The notes: a model not told the origin generated them from the sequence alone. A DNA stretch of 64,000 nt from Betaproteobacteria bacterium GR16-43 (GCA_001953215.1 CP019169.1:3844001-3908000); one strand, 5' to 3'; shown: positions 8,489-17,163, numbered from the stretch's first letter. Numbers and translations are program-made.

Positions 8489-9177
8489 TGCTTTTTTCCC
8501 AGGCGTTCCTGGGTAGCGACCAGAACTCGGTGCCGCTCGCCCAAGGCCGCCCTGAGCTTGGCGCACGCCTGTTCATCGTGGATATCCACGTGGGGCAACA
8601 ACTCGCAAAGGTGTTCCCGGTCTTCCCGGCCGTCCCCGAACGCCACGACCGCGCACTCATTGGCGTTGCGTTCCAGGCGAAAACCCCTCAACGCGAGGTC
8701 CCCGAGATGCTTCGCGGCCAGTGATTCCCAGTCCACGCCGCAGCTCGCAAACAGGTCGGCGAGCACCGCAAGCGGGAAGCGTCCAACCGAACAAAGTCCC
8801 ACGAGCAGGTCCAGGCGTCCGGCGAGGTCGAGGCCCTTCGGGTCGCTCAAGCCGGCCACCGTGCGCACGTTGCCCGGGGAATGGCGCGACGACCACGCGA
8901 GGTACTTCGCGAGTTCCTCGAAGTTGCCGTGGCGCTCGACCAGCAGGTGCGAGAGGCCGTGGCCCCAGATCGCGGCGAGGGATTCGCCGATCGCGGCATT
9001 TCCGCCCTCTTCGCGCTTCCACCATTTCCAGTCCAGGCGATCGAGCGCGCGCGCGCCCTCGACGGCCGCGGCGCGCAGGAACGGCCAGCCGGCCTTCAGC
9101 CAGTCGGGGTCGCGTGCCGCGTTGAAGTCCGCTTGCGCGCGGCCCATCGCGAGCGCGAGGTCGCGTTCGAGTCCCAT
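8485..9177 (-). CDS. dUTPase_2-like all-alpha NTP pyrophosphatase homologue, probably inactive
   Basis: A 230-residue protein. The block VEGARALDRLDWKWWK (about residues 39-54) matches the E-x-x-E-L-x-D...WKWWK signature of dimeric all-alpha dUTPases (as in Campylobacter). The C-terminal part LGDLALRGFRLERNAN...GDGREDREHL matches their K-x-x-L-N-x-F-R-Q...G-x-E-D-N region. Two metal-binding acidic residues appear lost: the second Glu of the first motif is Arg43, and the Asp of the E-x-x-D motif is Ala69. It is the last gene after motA-cheA and the chemoreceptor, 2 bp from the latter. Start ATG at 9175-9177. Fold assignment is by motif reading; a role in signalling is only suggested by context. 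Confidence 0.6.
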   Translation of the reverse strand: MGLERDLALAMGRAQADFNAARDPDWLKAGWPFLRAAAVEGARALDRLDWKWWKREEGGNAAIGESLAAIWGHGLSHLLVERHGNFEELAKYLAWSSRHSPGNVRTVAGLSDPKGLDLAGRLDLLVGLCSVGRFPLAVLADLFASCGVDWESLAAKHLGDLALRGFRLERNANECAVVAFGDGREDREHLCELLPHVDIHDEQACAKLRAALGERHRVLVATQERLGKKH

Positions 9178-9179
9178 GG

Positions 9180-10094
9180 TCAGGCGTGCTCGAGCGTTCC
9201 GGCGAGCGCCCAGGCGCCCGCGGCCGCCGCTTCGAGGGCCGAAGCCGCCGAGGCGCCCTCGCCCGCGTTGCCCGTGAGGCGCGCGGCCACCGCTTCGATC
9301 GCCTGCGCCGCACCGCCTTCGTTCACCACCACGCGATGGATTTCGCCCACGCGGTCGGTCACGCCGGCCGCGCCCACGCACAGCTTGTTCATGCAGGCCT
9401 CGGCATTGCGCGCCTGGGCCACGCCCTCGGCCATGCGCTCGTTCCAGCGGCCCATGTGGTCGACGGCGTCCTTCGTGCCCTTCTGGATCGCTTCGACCAT
9501 GCCGCCGATTTCGCGCGTCGATTGCGTGGTGCGTTCGGCGAGCTTGCGCACTTCCTCGGCGACCACGGAGAAGCCGCGGCCGGCTTCGCCCGCGCGCGCC
9601 GCTTCGATCGCGGCATTCAATGCGAGCAGGTTGGTCTGGCTGGCGATGTCCTGGATCACCTCGACGATGCGCGAGATGCGGCCCGAGTCTTCCCCGAGCG
9701 CACCCACCACGCTCGCGAGCGAGCCGACGCCGGAGGCGATCTCTTCGAGGCCCGCCGTGGCCTTGCCGACGATGGCGTGGCCTTCCTGCGAGAGCTCTCC
9801 CGCCTGGCGCGCGAGCCTCAGCGCTTCTTCCGAGTGGGACGACACCTGCGCCGTGAACCCCGCGACCTGGCGCGCGGGTGCGGCCAGCGCGGCGGCGGCT
9901 TCGGCCTGCCCGCGGAGCACCGGTGCGCCCTGCGCGCTCGCGGCCACTTGCGTGGCGAGCGTCGCGGCGGCCCCGCCGGCGGTGCGCAGGCGCACGAGCA
10001 GCGCGTCGTGCTCGCGCTTCAGTTGCTCGTAGGCGGATTTCTCGACGACATCGCGATCGGGGCTGTACCCCAGCAGTTTCATCAGCATGGTCAT
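9180..10094 (-). CDS. Soluble methyl-accepting chemotaxis protein
   Basis: A 304-residue chemoreceptor without a membrane segment or ligand domain. An N-terminal coiled coil (about residues 15-60) leads to the signalling domain with the hairpin tip [19 protein letters not shown] followed by [18 protein letters not shown]. It couples to CheA through the adaptor role played here by CheV. There is no C-terminal CheR-docking pentapeptide. Its start overlaps the end of cheA by 4 bp. It probably senses an internal state or works with other receptors. Confidence 0.9.
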   Translation of the reverse strand: MTMLMKLLGYSPDRDVVEKSAYEQLKREHDALLVRLRTAGGAAATLATQVAASAQGAPVLRGQAEAAAALAAPARQVAGFTAQVSSHSEEALRLARQAGELSQEGHAIVGKATAGLEEIASGVGSLASVVGALGEDSGRISRIVEVIQDIASQTNLLALNAAIEAARAGEAGRGFSVVAEEVRKLAERTTQSTREIGGMVEAIQKGTKDAVDHMGRWNERMAEGVAQARNAEACMNKLCVGAAGVTDRVGEIHRVVVNEGGAAQAIEAVAARLTGNAGEGASAASALEAAAAGAWALAGTLEHA

Positions 10095-11887
10095 TCTCCG
10101 TGTACGGCGCCCTCGAGCGCCGCGATGAGGTCGGACAATTCAAGGAGGAGCACGAGGCGCCCGTCGCCCGAGAGCGTGGCGCCGGCGACACCGCGCGGCT
10201 TCACGCCGGCGATGGGCTTGATCATCACTTCGTCCTGGCCGAGGAAGCCGTCGACGCCGAGCACGAGGCTGCGGTCCCCGATGGTCACCACGACGCCGAC
10301 GGCGGGCACTTCGCCGGTGCGGCCGAGCAGGCCCGCGAGCGGAATCAGCGGCAGGATTTCACCGCGCACCGAGACGCACGGCGTGCCGCCGACTTCGCGC
10401 ATGAGCGGCTCGTCGAGGCCCACGATCTCGCGCACGGCCGACAGCGGCAGCCCGAACGGCTGCTTGCCCAGGCGCACGGTGAGCACGGGCAGGATCGCGA
10501 GCGTGAGCGGCAGGCGGATCACGAAACGCGAGCCGCGCTCGGGCGTGGAGTCGATGTCGACGCGCCCGCGCAGGCGCGTGATGTTGGTCATGACGACGTC
10601 CATGCCCACGCCACGCCCGGAGAGGTCCGAGACCTGGTCCTTGGTGGAAAAGCCGGGCAGGAAGATGAGGTTCAGGCTCTGGCGGTCGTCCATCGAGGCC
10701 GCGGCCGTCGCATCGAGCAGGCCCTTCTCGATGGCCTTGGCGCGGATCACCTCGGGACGGATGCCTTTGCCGTCGTCGGAGATCTCCACCACGATCGAGT
10801 CGCCCGAGTGGTAGGCCGCGATGCGCACCTTCGCCTTCGGGTCCTTGCCCTTGGCGACGCGTTCGGCCGGCATCTCGACGCCGTGGTCGATGGCGTTTCG
10901 CACCAGGTGGACGAGCGGGTCGTTCAATTCGTCGAGGATGGTCTTGTCGACCTCGGTCTCCTCGCCGACGATCTCGAGGTCGACTTCCTTGCCGAGCGAA
11001 CGCGCGAGGTCGCGGGCGAGGCGGTTGTATTTCTGGAACACGCGGCCCACGGGCTGCATGCGCGCCTTCATCACGACCGACTGCAGGTCGCCGACGAGGG
11101 CGTCGAGCTGGCTCACGGCCGCGTCCAGTTCGCGCAACGCTTCCTCGCTCGCCGTGCCGCGGCAGACTTCCTTGCGCAGGCACCCGAGGCGATTGCGCGT
11201 GAGGCCGATCTCGCCCGACAGGTTCAGGATCTGGTCGAAGCGCGACGTGTCGATGCGCAGCGAATTCTCTTTCGCCACCGGCTGCGCCCTCGCGGGTGCG
11301 GCGGGCTTGGCCGCGGCCTTCTCCACCACCGGTGCGACTGCCACGGGAGCAGCCTCGCCGACGAGGATCGCGAGCAGCGCTTTCCAGTCGGGCTCGCCCG
11401 CAACGGGGGCGGCAATAAAGGGGTCAGACTCCTTTATTGCGGGAGCGGCAACCGCCGCCGGAGCAATAAAGGAGTCTGACCCCTTTATTGCCACCTCGCC
11501 TTTTTGCAGCGCGACGAGTTGCGCGAGCAGCGTGGCGGGCGAAGGCTCCGGCATGCGGCCGGCCTCCATGTCGCCGAACATGCGGCGCACTTCACCGGTC
11601 GCTTCGAGGATGGCGTCCATCATCGGCTGCGAGAGCGAGAGCTTGCCGGTGCGCAGGTCGCCCAGCAGGTTTTCGCTCTTGTGGCAGAGCTCCACCAGCG
11701 GCGCCACTTCGAGGAAGCCCGCGCCGCCCTTCACCGTGTGGAAGCCGCGGAAGACGGTGTTCAGGAGTTCCGCGTCGTTCGGGCGGCCCTCCAGCTCGAC
11801 GAGTTTCACGTCGACTTCGTCCAGCAGCTCGCGCGCCTCGACGAGAAAATCCCCGAGGATGTCTTGCGCGTCGATGAAGGCGCTCAT
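10091..11887 (-). CDS. cheA: Chemotaxis histidine kinase CheA
   Basis: A 598-residue kinase. The P1 domain carries the phospho-acceptor His50 in [13 protein letters not shown] low-complexity linker (about 115-210) replaces a clear P2 domain. P3 dimerisation, the P4 ATPase ([26 protein letters not shown]) and the P5 CheW-like domain follow. It phosphorylates CheY in response to receptors. Residues about 133-159 of the linker are encoded by an inverted repeat (11412-11491) read in frame, giving the mirrored peptides IKGSDSFIA and IKESDPFIA. It lies between cheZ and the receptor gene. Confidence 0.96.
   Translation of the reverse strand: MSAFIDAQDILGDFLVEARELLDEVDVKLVELEGRPNDAELLNTVFRGFHTVKGGAGFLEVAPLVELCHKSENLLGDLRTGKLSLSQPMMDAILEATGEVRRMFGDMEAGRMPEPSPATLLAQLVALQKGEVAIKGSDSFIAPAAVAAPAIKESDPFIAAPVAGEPDWKALLAILVGEAAPVAVAPVVEKAAAKPAAPARAQPVAKENSLRIDTSRFDQILNLSGEIGLTRNRLGCLRKEVCRGTASEEALRELDAAVSQLDALVGDLQSVVMKARMQPVGRVFQKYNRLARDLARSLGKEVDLEIVGEETEVDKTILDELNDPLVHLVRNAIDHGVEMPAERVAKGKDPKAKVRIAAYHSGDSIVVEISDDGKGIRPEVIRAKAIEKGLLDATAAASMDDRQSLNLIFLPGFSTKDQVSDLSGRGVGMDVVMTNITRLRGRVDIDSTPERGSRFVIRLPLTLAILPVLTVRLGKQPFGLPLSAVREIVGLDEPLMREVGGTPCVSVRGEILPLIPLAGLLGRTGEVPAVGVVVTIGDRSLVLGVDGFLGQDEVMIKPIAGVKPRGVAGATLSGDGRLVLLLELSDLIAALEGAVHGE
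11412..11491. repeat. GGGGTCAGACTCC-type inverted repeat inside cheA
   Basis: Two 29-bp arms (11412-11440 and 11463-11491) containing AATAAAGGGGTCAGACTCC are perfect reverse complements around a 22-bp loop. The same core occurs at 50479-50559 between the TAXI and TRAP genes. It adds no stop codon and is translated as part of the CheA linker. The motif resembles repeats often seen near REP-associated transposases; none is in the window. Confidence 0.85.
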
Positions 11888-11891
11888 GGTC

Positions 11892-12638
11892 CTAGAACCC
11901 CAGGCTCGCGAGCAGGTCGTCGACCTGCGCTTGATTGGCGACCACGTCGGTGCGCTCGGTGGTGTTCATCGCCGGGCCGTTCAGGAACCCTTCGTGCTGC
12001 GTGATCGTGGCGCGCTTGTCCGCGGGCGTGGCCTCGATCAGCAGTTGCACGAGGTTCGTCTCGAGCGTCTCGGCCAGCTTCACGATGCGCTGGATCACCT
12101 GGCCGGTGAGATCGTGGAAGTCCTGCGCCATCATGATGGTGAGCAGTTCCTGGTTGGTGCGCCCGGCAGATTGCGAGGCCTCGGCGAGGAAGTCCCGCGT
12201 GGCCATCGCCGTCTGGCGGAATTCCTCCGGCGTGGACGCCTTCGCGAACACGCGCTCCCACTGGGCGTGGAGCGCCTTGGCGCTGCCGTCCAGCGTGGTC
12301 ATCTCGGTCTGGCCCTTCTCGACGGCCGTGAGCACCTTCTCGGCGGCTTCGCCCGTCAGCTTCGCGATGTACTGCAGGCGCGACTGCGCGTCGCCGCGCA
12401 GCGTGGTGACGGCGCACTCGACCTGCTTGTCGATCCCCAGCTCGCGCAGGGCGTCGTGGAGCTGGCGCGTGATGGAGCCGACGCGGTGGAACATGTCGTC
12501 CGATTCGGATTCGGGCTGGGTTCCCGCCTGCACGGGAACGACGGCTGCGGCGATGGGCACCTGCGACGCGGCCACCGCGCTCTGTGCGGAGACCTGGTCG
12601 AACAGCGCTTCGAGATCTTCGGTTTCGGAGAGATCCAT
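11892..12638 (-). CDS. cheZ: CheY-P phosphatase CheZ
   Basis: A 248-residue protein with the catalytic helix motif MMAQDFHDLTGQVIQRIV (about residues 169-186), matching the canonical QDFQDLTGQ region, and the C-terminal CheY-binding peptide QVDDLLASLGF. It shortens the CheY-P signal at the motor. It sits 4 bp upstream of cheA and 9 bp after cheY. Residues 32-41 (AVVPVQAGTQ) come from a REP-like hairpin at 12516-12543. Confidence 0.96.
   Translation of the reverse strand: MDLSETEDLEALFDQVSAQSAVAASQVPIAAAVVPVQAGTQPESESDDMFHRVGSITRQLHDALRELGIDKQVECAVTTLRGDAQSRLQYIAKLTGEAAEKVLTAVEKGQTEMTTLDGSAKALHAQWERVFAKASTPEEFRQTAMATRDFLAEASQSAGRTNQELLTIMMAQDFHDLTGQVIQRIVKLAETLETNLVQLLIEATPADKRATITQHEGFLNGPAMNTTERTDVVANQAQVDDLLASLGF
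12516..12543. repeat. REP-like hairpin inside cheZ
   Basis: CTGGGTTCCCGCCTGCACGG followed by GAACGACG forms a short hairpin (TTCCCG/CGGGAA). It matches the common proteobacterial REP form with CCTTCG/CCTGCA loops, like the intergenic copy at 17431-17465. It is translated in frame in the N-terminal linker of CheZ. Confidence 0.6.
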
Positions 12639-12647
12639 GGTCGTTCC

Positions 12648-13037
12648 CTAGGCGGCCAACTGGTGCTTCTGGAGGATCTTGACGAGCTTCTCTTCCAGGG
12701 TGGCCTTGGTGAAGGGCTTCACGATGTAGCCGGAGGCTCCGATCTGCGCCGCGGTGACGATGTCTTCCTTCTTCGCCTCGGCCGTGACCAGCAGCACCGG
12801 GAGCGACTTCAGCTTTTCATCCGCGCGGATGTTGCGCAGCAGCTCGAAGCCGTTCATGTTCGGCATGTTGAGGTCGGAGACGACGAAGTCGAACGAACCG
12901 GCGCGCAGCTTCGCGAGCGCGACCGCGCCGTCTTCGGCCTCGTCCGCGTTCTGGTGCCCGATTTCCTTCAAGAGGTTCCGGACGATGCGCCGCATCGTGG
13001 GGAAGTCGTCGACGATGAGGAACTTGATCTCTGCCAT
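12648..13037 (-). CDS. cheY: Chemotaxis response regulator CheY
   Basis: A 129-residue single receiver domain with the acidic pair D10-D11, phospho-acceptor D55 ([14 protein letters not shown]), the conserved Thr/Ser in LLVTAEA and Lys in YIVKPF. CheA phosphorylates it; CheY-P binds FliM and FliN and switches rotation. Start chosen at ATG 13035-13037 because AAGGAG lies 7 bases upstream; longer readings lack this. It lies between cheV and cheZ. Confidence 0.97.
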   Translation of the reverse strand: MAEIKFLIVDDFPTMRRIVRNLLKEIGHQNADEAEDGAVALAKLRAGSFDFVVSDLNMPNMNGFELLRNIRADEKLKSLPVLLVTAEAKKEDIVTAAQIGASGYIVKPFTKATLEEKLVKILQKHQLAA

Positions 13038-13047
13038 GGTCTTCTCC

Positions 13048-13974
13048 TTAGGCTCCGAGCAGACCCGCGAGCGTCCTCGCGAGGTCCTCGGGCTTGAACT
13101 TGGCCACGTACGCGTCGACGCCAACCTGCTGGCCCAACTTCACGTTCGCGGCGGATGAGAGCGAGGAATGCATCACGACCGGAATGCCATCGAAGCGCCG
13201 GTCGCCCTTCACGTGCCGCGTGAGGACGTAGCCGTCCATCTCGGGCATCTCGGCATCGACGAGGATGATGCCCAGGCGCGTCTTCAACGCCACGCCTTCG
13301 GCTTCGGCCTGCGAAGCCAGGCGCGAAAGGCGCTCCCACGCTTCCCGGCCGTTGGTCGCGTGCTGGTGGGGGAGCTTCATCCCGTCCAGCACTTCGAGGA
13401 TCTTCTTGCGGGCGAGCGGGCTGTCGTCGGCGAAGAAGACCGTCGCGGCATGCGCCGGGTCGATCGGCTCCAGCGTCGGGACTTCCTGCTCGCCCATCAC
13501 GTCGGCGAGGATCTGCTCCACGTCGAGGATGGACACGAGCTTGCCGCCGTCCAGTTCGGTGATCGCGGTGACGGCGCCCGAGGCGCCCGCCAGCATCGCT
13601 TGCGGGGCACGCACGTGTTCCCAGTCGACGCGCACGATGCGATCGACCTCGCCCACGTGGAAGGCCTGGGTGTGGCCGGAGAATTCGGTGATCACGAAGC
13701 GCCCGCGCCCGGCGCTGCGCTCCATGCGCAGGCAGCAGGCCAGGTCGATCACGGGCAGGATCGCGCCGCGCAGCGAGATGAGGCCCGTCACGCAGGCGGG
13801 CACGTTCGGCGCCGGCGTGACCTCGGAGGCCTCGCGCACTTCGCGCACCTTGAACACGTTGATCCCGAAGGTCTCGCGCGGTCCCAGCGAGAAGAGCAGC
13901 AGCTCCATCTTGTTGGAGCCGGCGAGGCGCGTCTTCTCGTCGACCATGCGCATGAGGCTCTGGCTACCTGACAT
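13048..13974 (-). CDS. cheV: Chemotaxis adaptor-receiver protein CheV
   Basis: A 308-residue fusion of a CheW-like domain (about residues 20-165; [26 protein letters not shown]) and a C-terminal receiver (about 180-305; [13 protein letters not shown], phospho-acceptor in [12 protein letters not shown], Lys in VAKFKPEDL). It links receptors to CheA and may adapt the signal by its own phosphorylation. No separate cheW, cheR or cheB lies in this window. Start ATG 13972-13974 is preferred over the ATG 6 bases earlier because AGGAG is correctly spaced for it. Confidence 0.94.
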   Translation of the reverse strand: MSGSQSLMRMVDEKTRLAGSNKMELLLFSLGPRETFGINVFKVREVREASEVTPAPNVPACVTGLISLRGAILPVIDLACCLRMERSAGRGRFVITEFSGHTQAFHVGEVDRIVRVDWEHVRAPQAMLAGASGAVTAITELDGGKLVSILDVEQILADVMGEQEVPTLEPIDPAHAATVFFADDSPLARKKILEVLDGMKLPHQHATNGREAWERLSRLASQAEAEGVALKTRLGIILVDAEMPEMDGYVLTRHVKGDRRFDGIPVVMHSSLSSAANVKLGQQVGVDAYVAKFKPEDLARTLAGLLGA

Positions 13975-13976
13975 CG

Positions 13977-14942
13977 TCATCTCCTGGCCGGTGCGGGCAC
14001 CGGCGCTTCCGGGGGCATCGGCACGGGTTGCTTCGGTACCAGGTCCTCCGCGTGGGTCACATCGAGCGTGGATCCGGACTTGGTGAACGCCTCTTCCGCC
14101 GCGTGGTTCAGCACGACGATGGAGATGCGGCGGTTCACCGGGGCGCCCGGCTCCTTCGCGTCGTAGGGAATCGAGGCTGCGAGGCCCAGCACGCGCAGCA
14201 CCTTGGCTTCTTCCATGCCGCCGGCGAGCAGCTCGCGGCGCGAGGCGTTGGCGCGATCGGCCGACAGCTCCCAGTTCGAGTAGCCGCGCTGGCCCGAGGC
14301 GTAGGGCGCGTCGTCGGTATGGCCCGAGACGGCGATCCGGTGCTCCACGCCGTTCAGCACGTGGCCGATCTCGCGCAGGATCTCGCGCATGTAGTCCTTG
14401 AGGACCGCGCTCCCCGAGGCGAACATCGGACGGTTCTGCTCGTCCACGATCTGGATGCGCAGGCCTTCCTCGGTGAAGTCGATCTTGATCTGGCGCTGGA
14501 ACTGCGAGAGCACCGGGTGCGCCTGGATCGCCGCCGAGAGCTTCGCCTGCAGCTCCTGGAGCTTCACCATGTCGCGCCCGCCGCGCTCGTTGCGCGCGGC
14601 CTGGAGGTTGATCGTCTTCTTCGGATCCGGCAGGTCCGTCTTCTTCACCTGGCCGTGCGAGCGCGTGAGATCCATGCCGCCGCCCTGGATCACGCTCGAG
14701 GAATCCCCCGAACCCGAACCGCCGGAAAGCGCGACCTTGAGCGGTGTCTGGAAGTAGTCGGCGATGCCGTGGAGGTCGCCCTTGGTGGTCGAGCCCAGCA
14801 GCCACATGAGCAGGAAGAACGCCATCATCGCCGTCACGAAATCGGCATACGCGATCTTCCACGCACCGCCATGGTGGCCACCGCCACCCTTGGTGATCCG
14901 GCGGACGACGATGATCGGGCGTTCCTGGGGATTGGCGGCCAT
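13977..14942 (-). CDS. motB: Flagellar stator protein MotB
   Basis: A 321-residue protein with one N-terminal membrane helix that carries the proton-binding Asp (AYADFVTAMMAFFLLMW, about residues 28-44) and a C-terminal OmpA-like peptidoglycan-binding domain (about 165-285; ISVSGHTDDAPYA). It anchors the stator to the wall. It follows motA by 3 bp. A histidine/glycine-rich N-terminus (KGGGGHHGG) precedes the helix. Confidence 0.97.
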   Translation of the reverse strand: MAANPQERPIIVVRRITKGGGGHHGGAWKIAYADFVTAMMAFFLLMWLLGSTTKGDLHGIADYFQTPLKVALSGGSGSGDSSSVIQGGGMDLTRSHGQVKKTDLPDPKKTINLQAARNERGGRDMVKLQELQAKLSAAIQAHPVLSQFQRQIKIDFTEEGLRIQIVDEQNRPMFASGSAVLKDYMREILREIGHVLNGVEHRIAVSGHTDDAPYASGQRGYSNWELSADRANASRRELLAGGMEEAKVLRVLGLAASIPYDAKEPGAPVNRRISIVVLNHAAEEAFTKSGSTLDVTHAEDLVPKQPVPMPPEAPVPAPARR

Positions 14943-14945
14943 GGC

Positions 14946-15806
14946 TTATCTCGCCTTCGCCTGCTTCACGTGGGTCTCCAGCTCCTGGAACGTCGGGCGC
15001 TCCGTGGAGAAGAGGACCTTGCGGCCGAATTCGACCGCCACGCTCGGCGCGTAGCCGTTCAGGCTCGCGAGCAGCGTGACCTTGATGCATTCGAGCTGCT
15101 TCGAGGCCTCGTGCGCCTTCGCCTCGAGGAGGGATGCAAGCGGGCCCACGAAGCCGTAGGCCAGCAGGATGCCCAGGAACGTGCCCACGAGAGCGTGCGC
15201 GATCATCTGGCCCAGCTCGGAGGGCGGCTTGCCCACCGACGCCATCGTGTGGACGACGCCCATCACCGCGGCCACGATGCCGAACGCGGGCAGGCCGTCG
15301 GCCACCTTCTGCACGGCGTGCGCGGGCCCTTCGGCCTCGTGGTGGTGGGTTTCGATCTCGCTGTACATCAGGGCCTCGATCTCGTGGGCGTTCAGATTCC
15401 CGCTCACCATGAGGCGCAGGTAGTCGGTCACGAACTCCAGCACGTGGTGGTCCTTCGCGACCTGCGGATACTTGTTGAACAGCGCGCTCTCGCCGGGGTT
15501 CTCGACGTCGCGCTCGATCGACATCAAGCCCTCCTTGCGCACCTTGGTCAGCACCTCGAAGAGCATCGCCATCAGCTCCATGTAGAGGGTCTTGGTGTAG
15601 ACGGAGCCCTTCAGCAGCGCGGGCACCGCCTTCAAGGTGGTCTTGAGCGTCTTGCCCGGCGTGCCGACGATGAACGCGCCGAGCGCCCCGCCGCCGATGA
15701 TCAGCAGTTCGATCGGCTGGTAGATGGCGCCCAGGTGTCCGCCTGCGAGGGCGAAGCCGCCCAGCACGGAACCCAGCACAATGAGATAGCCGACGATGAT
15801 CGGCAT
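14946..15806 (-). CDS. motA: Flagellar stator protein MotA
   Basis: A 286-residue proton-channel subunit with four membrane helices: two near the N-terminus (residues about 1-50) and two near the middle (about 170-220), separated by a cytoplasmic loop that touches FliG. The conserved block PAFGIVAAVMGVVHTMASVG is clear. It is the first gene of the motility-chemotaxis operon on the minus strand and has a sigma-28-type promoter about 80 bp upstream. Confidence 0.97.
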   Translation of the reverse strand: MPIIVGYLIVLGSVLGGFALAGGHLGAIYQPIELLIIGGGALGAFIVGTPGKTLKTTLKAVPALLKGSVYTKTLYMELMAMLFEVLTKVRKEGLMSIERDVENPGESALFNKYPQVAKDHHVLEFVTDYLRLMVSGNLNAHEIEALMYSEIETHHHEAEGPAHAVQKVADGLPAFGIVAAVMGVVHTMASVGKPPSELGQMIAHALVGTFLGILLAYGFVGPLASLLEAKAHEASKQLECIKVTLLASLNGYAPSVAVEFGRKVLFSTERPTFQELETHVKQAKAR

Positions 15807-15887
15807 CGAATCTTCCCTCTCGTCATCCCCGCCGTTGCCGGTGAGGCGCGAACCGTCGAGCGTCCCATGACGCCCGTTCCCGAAGGA

Positions 15888-15914
15888 ATTACGGCTTGGA
15901 ACGGGGTTTCTTTA
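15888..15914 (-). promoter_or_regulatory. Sigma-28-type promoter of the motA operon
   Basis: On the minus strand, TAAA (15911-15914), a 15-base spacer and GCCGTAAT (15888-15895) match the FliA consensus TAAA-N15-GCCGATAA closely. It points toward motA, 80 bp away, and is the natural target of FliA encoded at 1404-2126. The rest of the 308-bp gap between motA and flhC is filled mainly by the palindrome at 15943-16097. Confidence 0.75.
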
Positions 15915-15942
15915 GGGATCGGGGAAGGGCATGCAAAAGGCA

Positions 15943-16097
15943 TTGAACCGCAGAGGCCCCTGAGGCCCCGGAGAAAAGCCAAACCCGTCAAGAGCCGATC
16001 TGGTCAGTGGCATTCCCGTTCTGCTGTCATCACCGCCAAGAAGAGCATCCAGCCAAACAGGCTTTTCTCCGGGGCCTCCGGGGCCTCTGCGGTTCAA
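15943..16097. repeat. CGCAGAGG palindrome, copy 2 (GGCCCC subfamily)
   Basis: Arms of 38 bp at 15943-15980 and 16060-16097 are reverse complements with one mismatch, separated by 79 bp. The core is TTGAACCGCAGAGGCCCC. The right arm with its T-rich edge ends about 10 bp from the flhC stop codon, so it may terminate flhDC transcription. Confidence 0.85.
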
Positions 16098-16114
16098 TGC
16101 TTTTTGACAAACCC

Positions 16115-16720
16115 TCAGGCGATGGCGGCTTCGTCGCTGCGGAACAACGCAGCTTCGCGAGTCTTCCCGGCGCGAGACGGCATGTCGCACAGCCCGCAGA
16201 CGTAGTCCTTCTCGATCTCGAAGGAATGGTTCACGAACCGCCCGGTGCAGCGCGTGCACGCGGTGAGCGTGAGCATGTTCGCGTCGAAGAAGCGCACGAG
16301 GCGCCAGGCGCGGGTGACGGACAGCACTTCGGGCAGGCCCAGCTGGTTGATCTGTTCGCGGTAGAGGCGGTAGGCGCGGATCAGCGCTTCGGAGTCTTCC
16401 AGCGCCGCGCTCTTGATGAGGTGGCGGTGGATGTTCATGAAGAGCGTGGCGTGGATGTTCGGCTGCCACGTCATGAACCAGTCCACGGAGAACGGCAGCA
16501 TCCCCTTGGGCGGGCTCTTCTTCACGATCTCCTTATATAGCTTCAGCAGGCGCTCGCGCGGCAGGCGGATCTCGCCCTCGAGCACTTGCATGCGCGCACC
16601 CAGCTCGATCAGTTCGGACGCGAGCGCGATCTGGCGCGCTTCGTCGACCACGCTCTTCGCGCGGCGCACCGGACGGGCGGGCATCGGCGCGGGAGCGGGA
16701 GCCGGGGCGGCGGAGCTCAC
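16115..16720 (-). CDS. flhC: Flagellar master regulator subunit FlhC
   Basis: A 201-residue protein with the C-terminal zinc-binding cysteines of FlhC (TACTRCTGRFV and YVCGLCDMP). With FlhD it forms the FlhD4C2 activator of class 2 flagellar promoters. I chose the GTG at 16718-16720, which overlaps the flhD stop codon and has GGAGG at a good distance. An internal ATG at 16684 would give 189 residues but has no ribosome binding site. The N-terminus is Ala/Pro-rich. Confidence 0.95.
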   Translation of the reverse strand: MSSAAPAPAPAPMPARPVRRAKSVVDEARQIALASELIELGARMQVLEGEIRLPRERLLKLYKEIVKKSPPKGMLPFSVDWFMTWQPNIHATLFMNIHRHLIKSAALEDSEALIRAYRLYREQINQLGLPEVLSVTRAWRLVRFFDANMLTLTACTRCTGRFVNHSFEIEKDYVCGLCDMPSRAGKTREAALFRSDEAAIA

Positions 16721-17034
16721 GCAGCCTCCGCGAGCTGGCCGGCCATCAGGATCGAGGCGTGGATGCCGGAGCCGACGTTGCGCTCCTTGGTGTGGCTGGT
16801 GAGCAGGTTCCAGACGGTTTCGTCGTTGAACCGGAAGCTGCACATCAGAAGGTTGGAGGCGGCGAGCTTGAGCAACTGGGCGGGCGTGAGGGCGGCGAGG
16901 ATCTGGGCGACTTCTTCGGAAACACCCAAACGGTAGAGCGCTTCCGGCTTGTCCTTGTGGATCAGGTGCTGGGCCAGCATCAGGTAAGCCAGGTTCGTTT
17001 CGCGAATGTCTTCGAGGAGTTTCTCGGGGTTCAT
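16717..17034 (-). CDS. flhD: Flagellar master regulator subunit FlhD
   Basis: A 105-residue helical protein (MNPEKLLEDIRETNLAYLML) of normal FlhD length. It dimerises and joins FlhC to activate flagellar class 2 operons. It overlaps flhC by 4 bp. The region upstream (17035-17615, shared with fliC) has no gene. It holds a TAGGA palindrome, a CGCAGAGG palindrome, a REP hairpin and the fliC promoter. Confidence 0.96.
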   Translation of the reverse strand: MNPEKLLEDIRETNLAYLMLAQHLIHKDKPEALYRLGVSEEVAQILAALTPAQLLKLAASNLLMCSFRFNDETVWNLLTSHTKERNVGSGIHASILMAGQLAEAA

Positions 17035-17163
17035 GGCGTGCGCTCCGGTTGGTTGGTCTGTTTGTTTGTCGTGCTGCAACGGTGCCCATACTCGGCTTCG
17101 GCAAGGGTTTCTTGAAGCCGACAACGGCTGTTAAACGCGTCAGGCCGCCGCCCTCCCCCGTTT

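Larger units (their letters stand above)
7850..8496. mobile_element. Candidate mobile unit: GxxExxY gene framed by CGCAGAGG repeat arms
   Basis: A 34-bp arm starting TTGAACCGCAGAGGACGCGG lies at 7857-7890. The same arm in the same orientation is at 8368-8401 (one mismatch). Its exact reverse complement is at 8455-8488. The GxxExxY gene occupies the space between the first and second arm, so arms 1 and 3 form terminal inverted repeats around the gene. Short A-rich flanks (AAAGGCATTGAA and its complement) extend the symmetry. There is no transposase. Mobility is inference. Confidence 0.5.
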
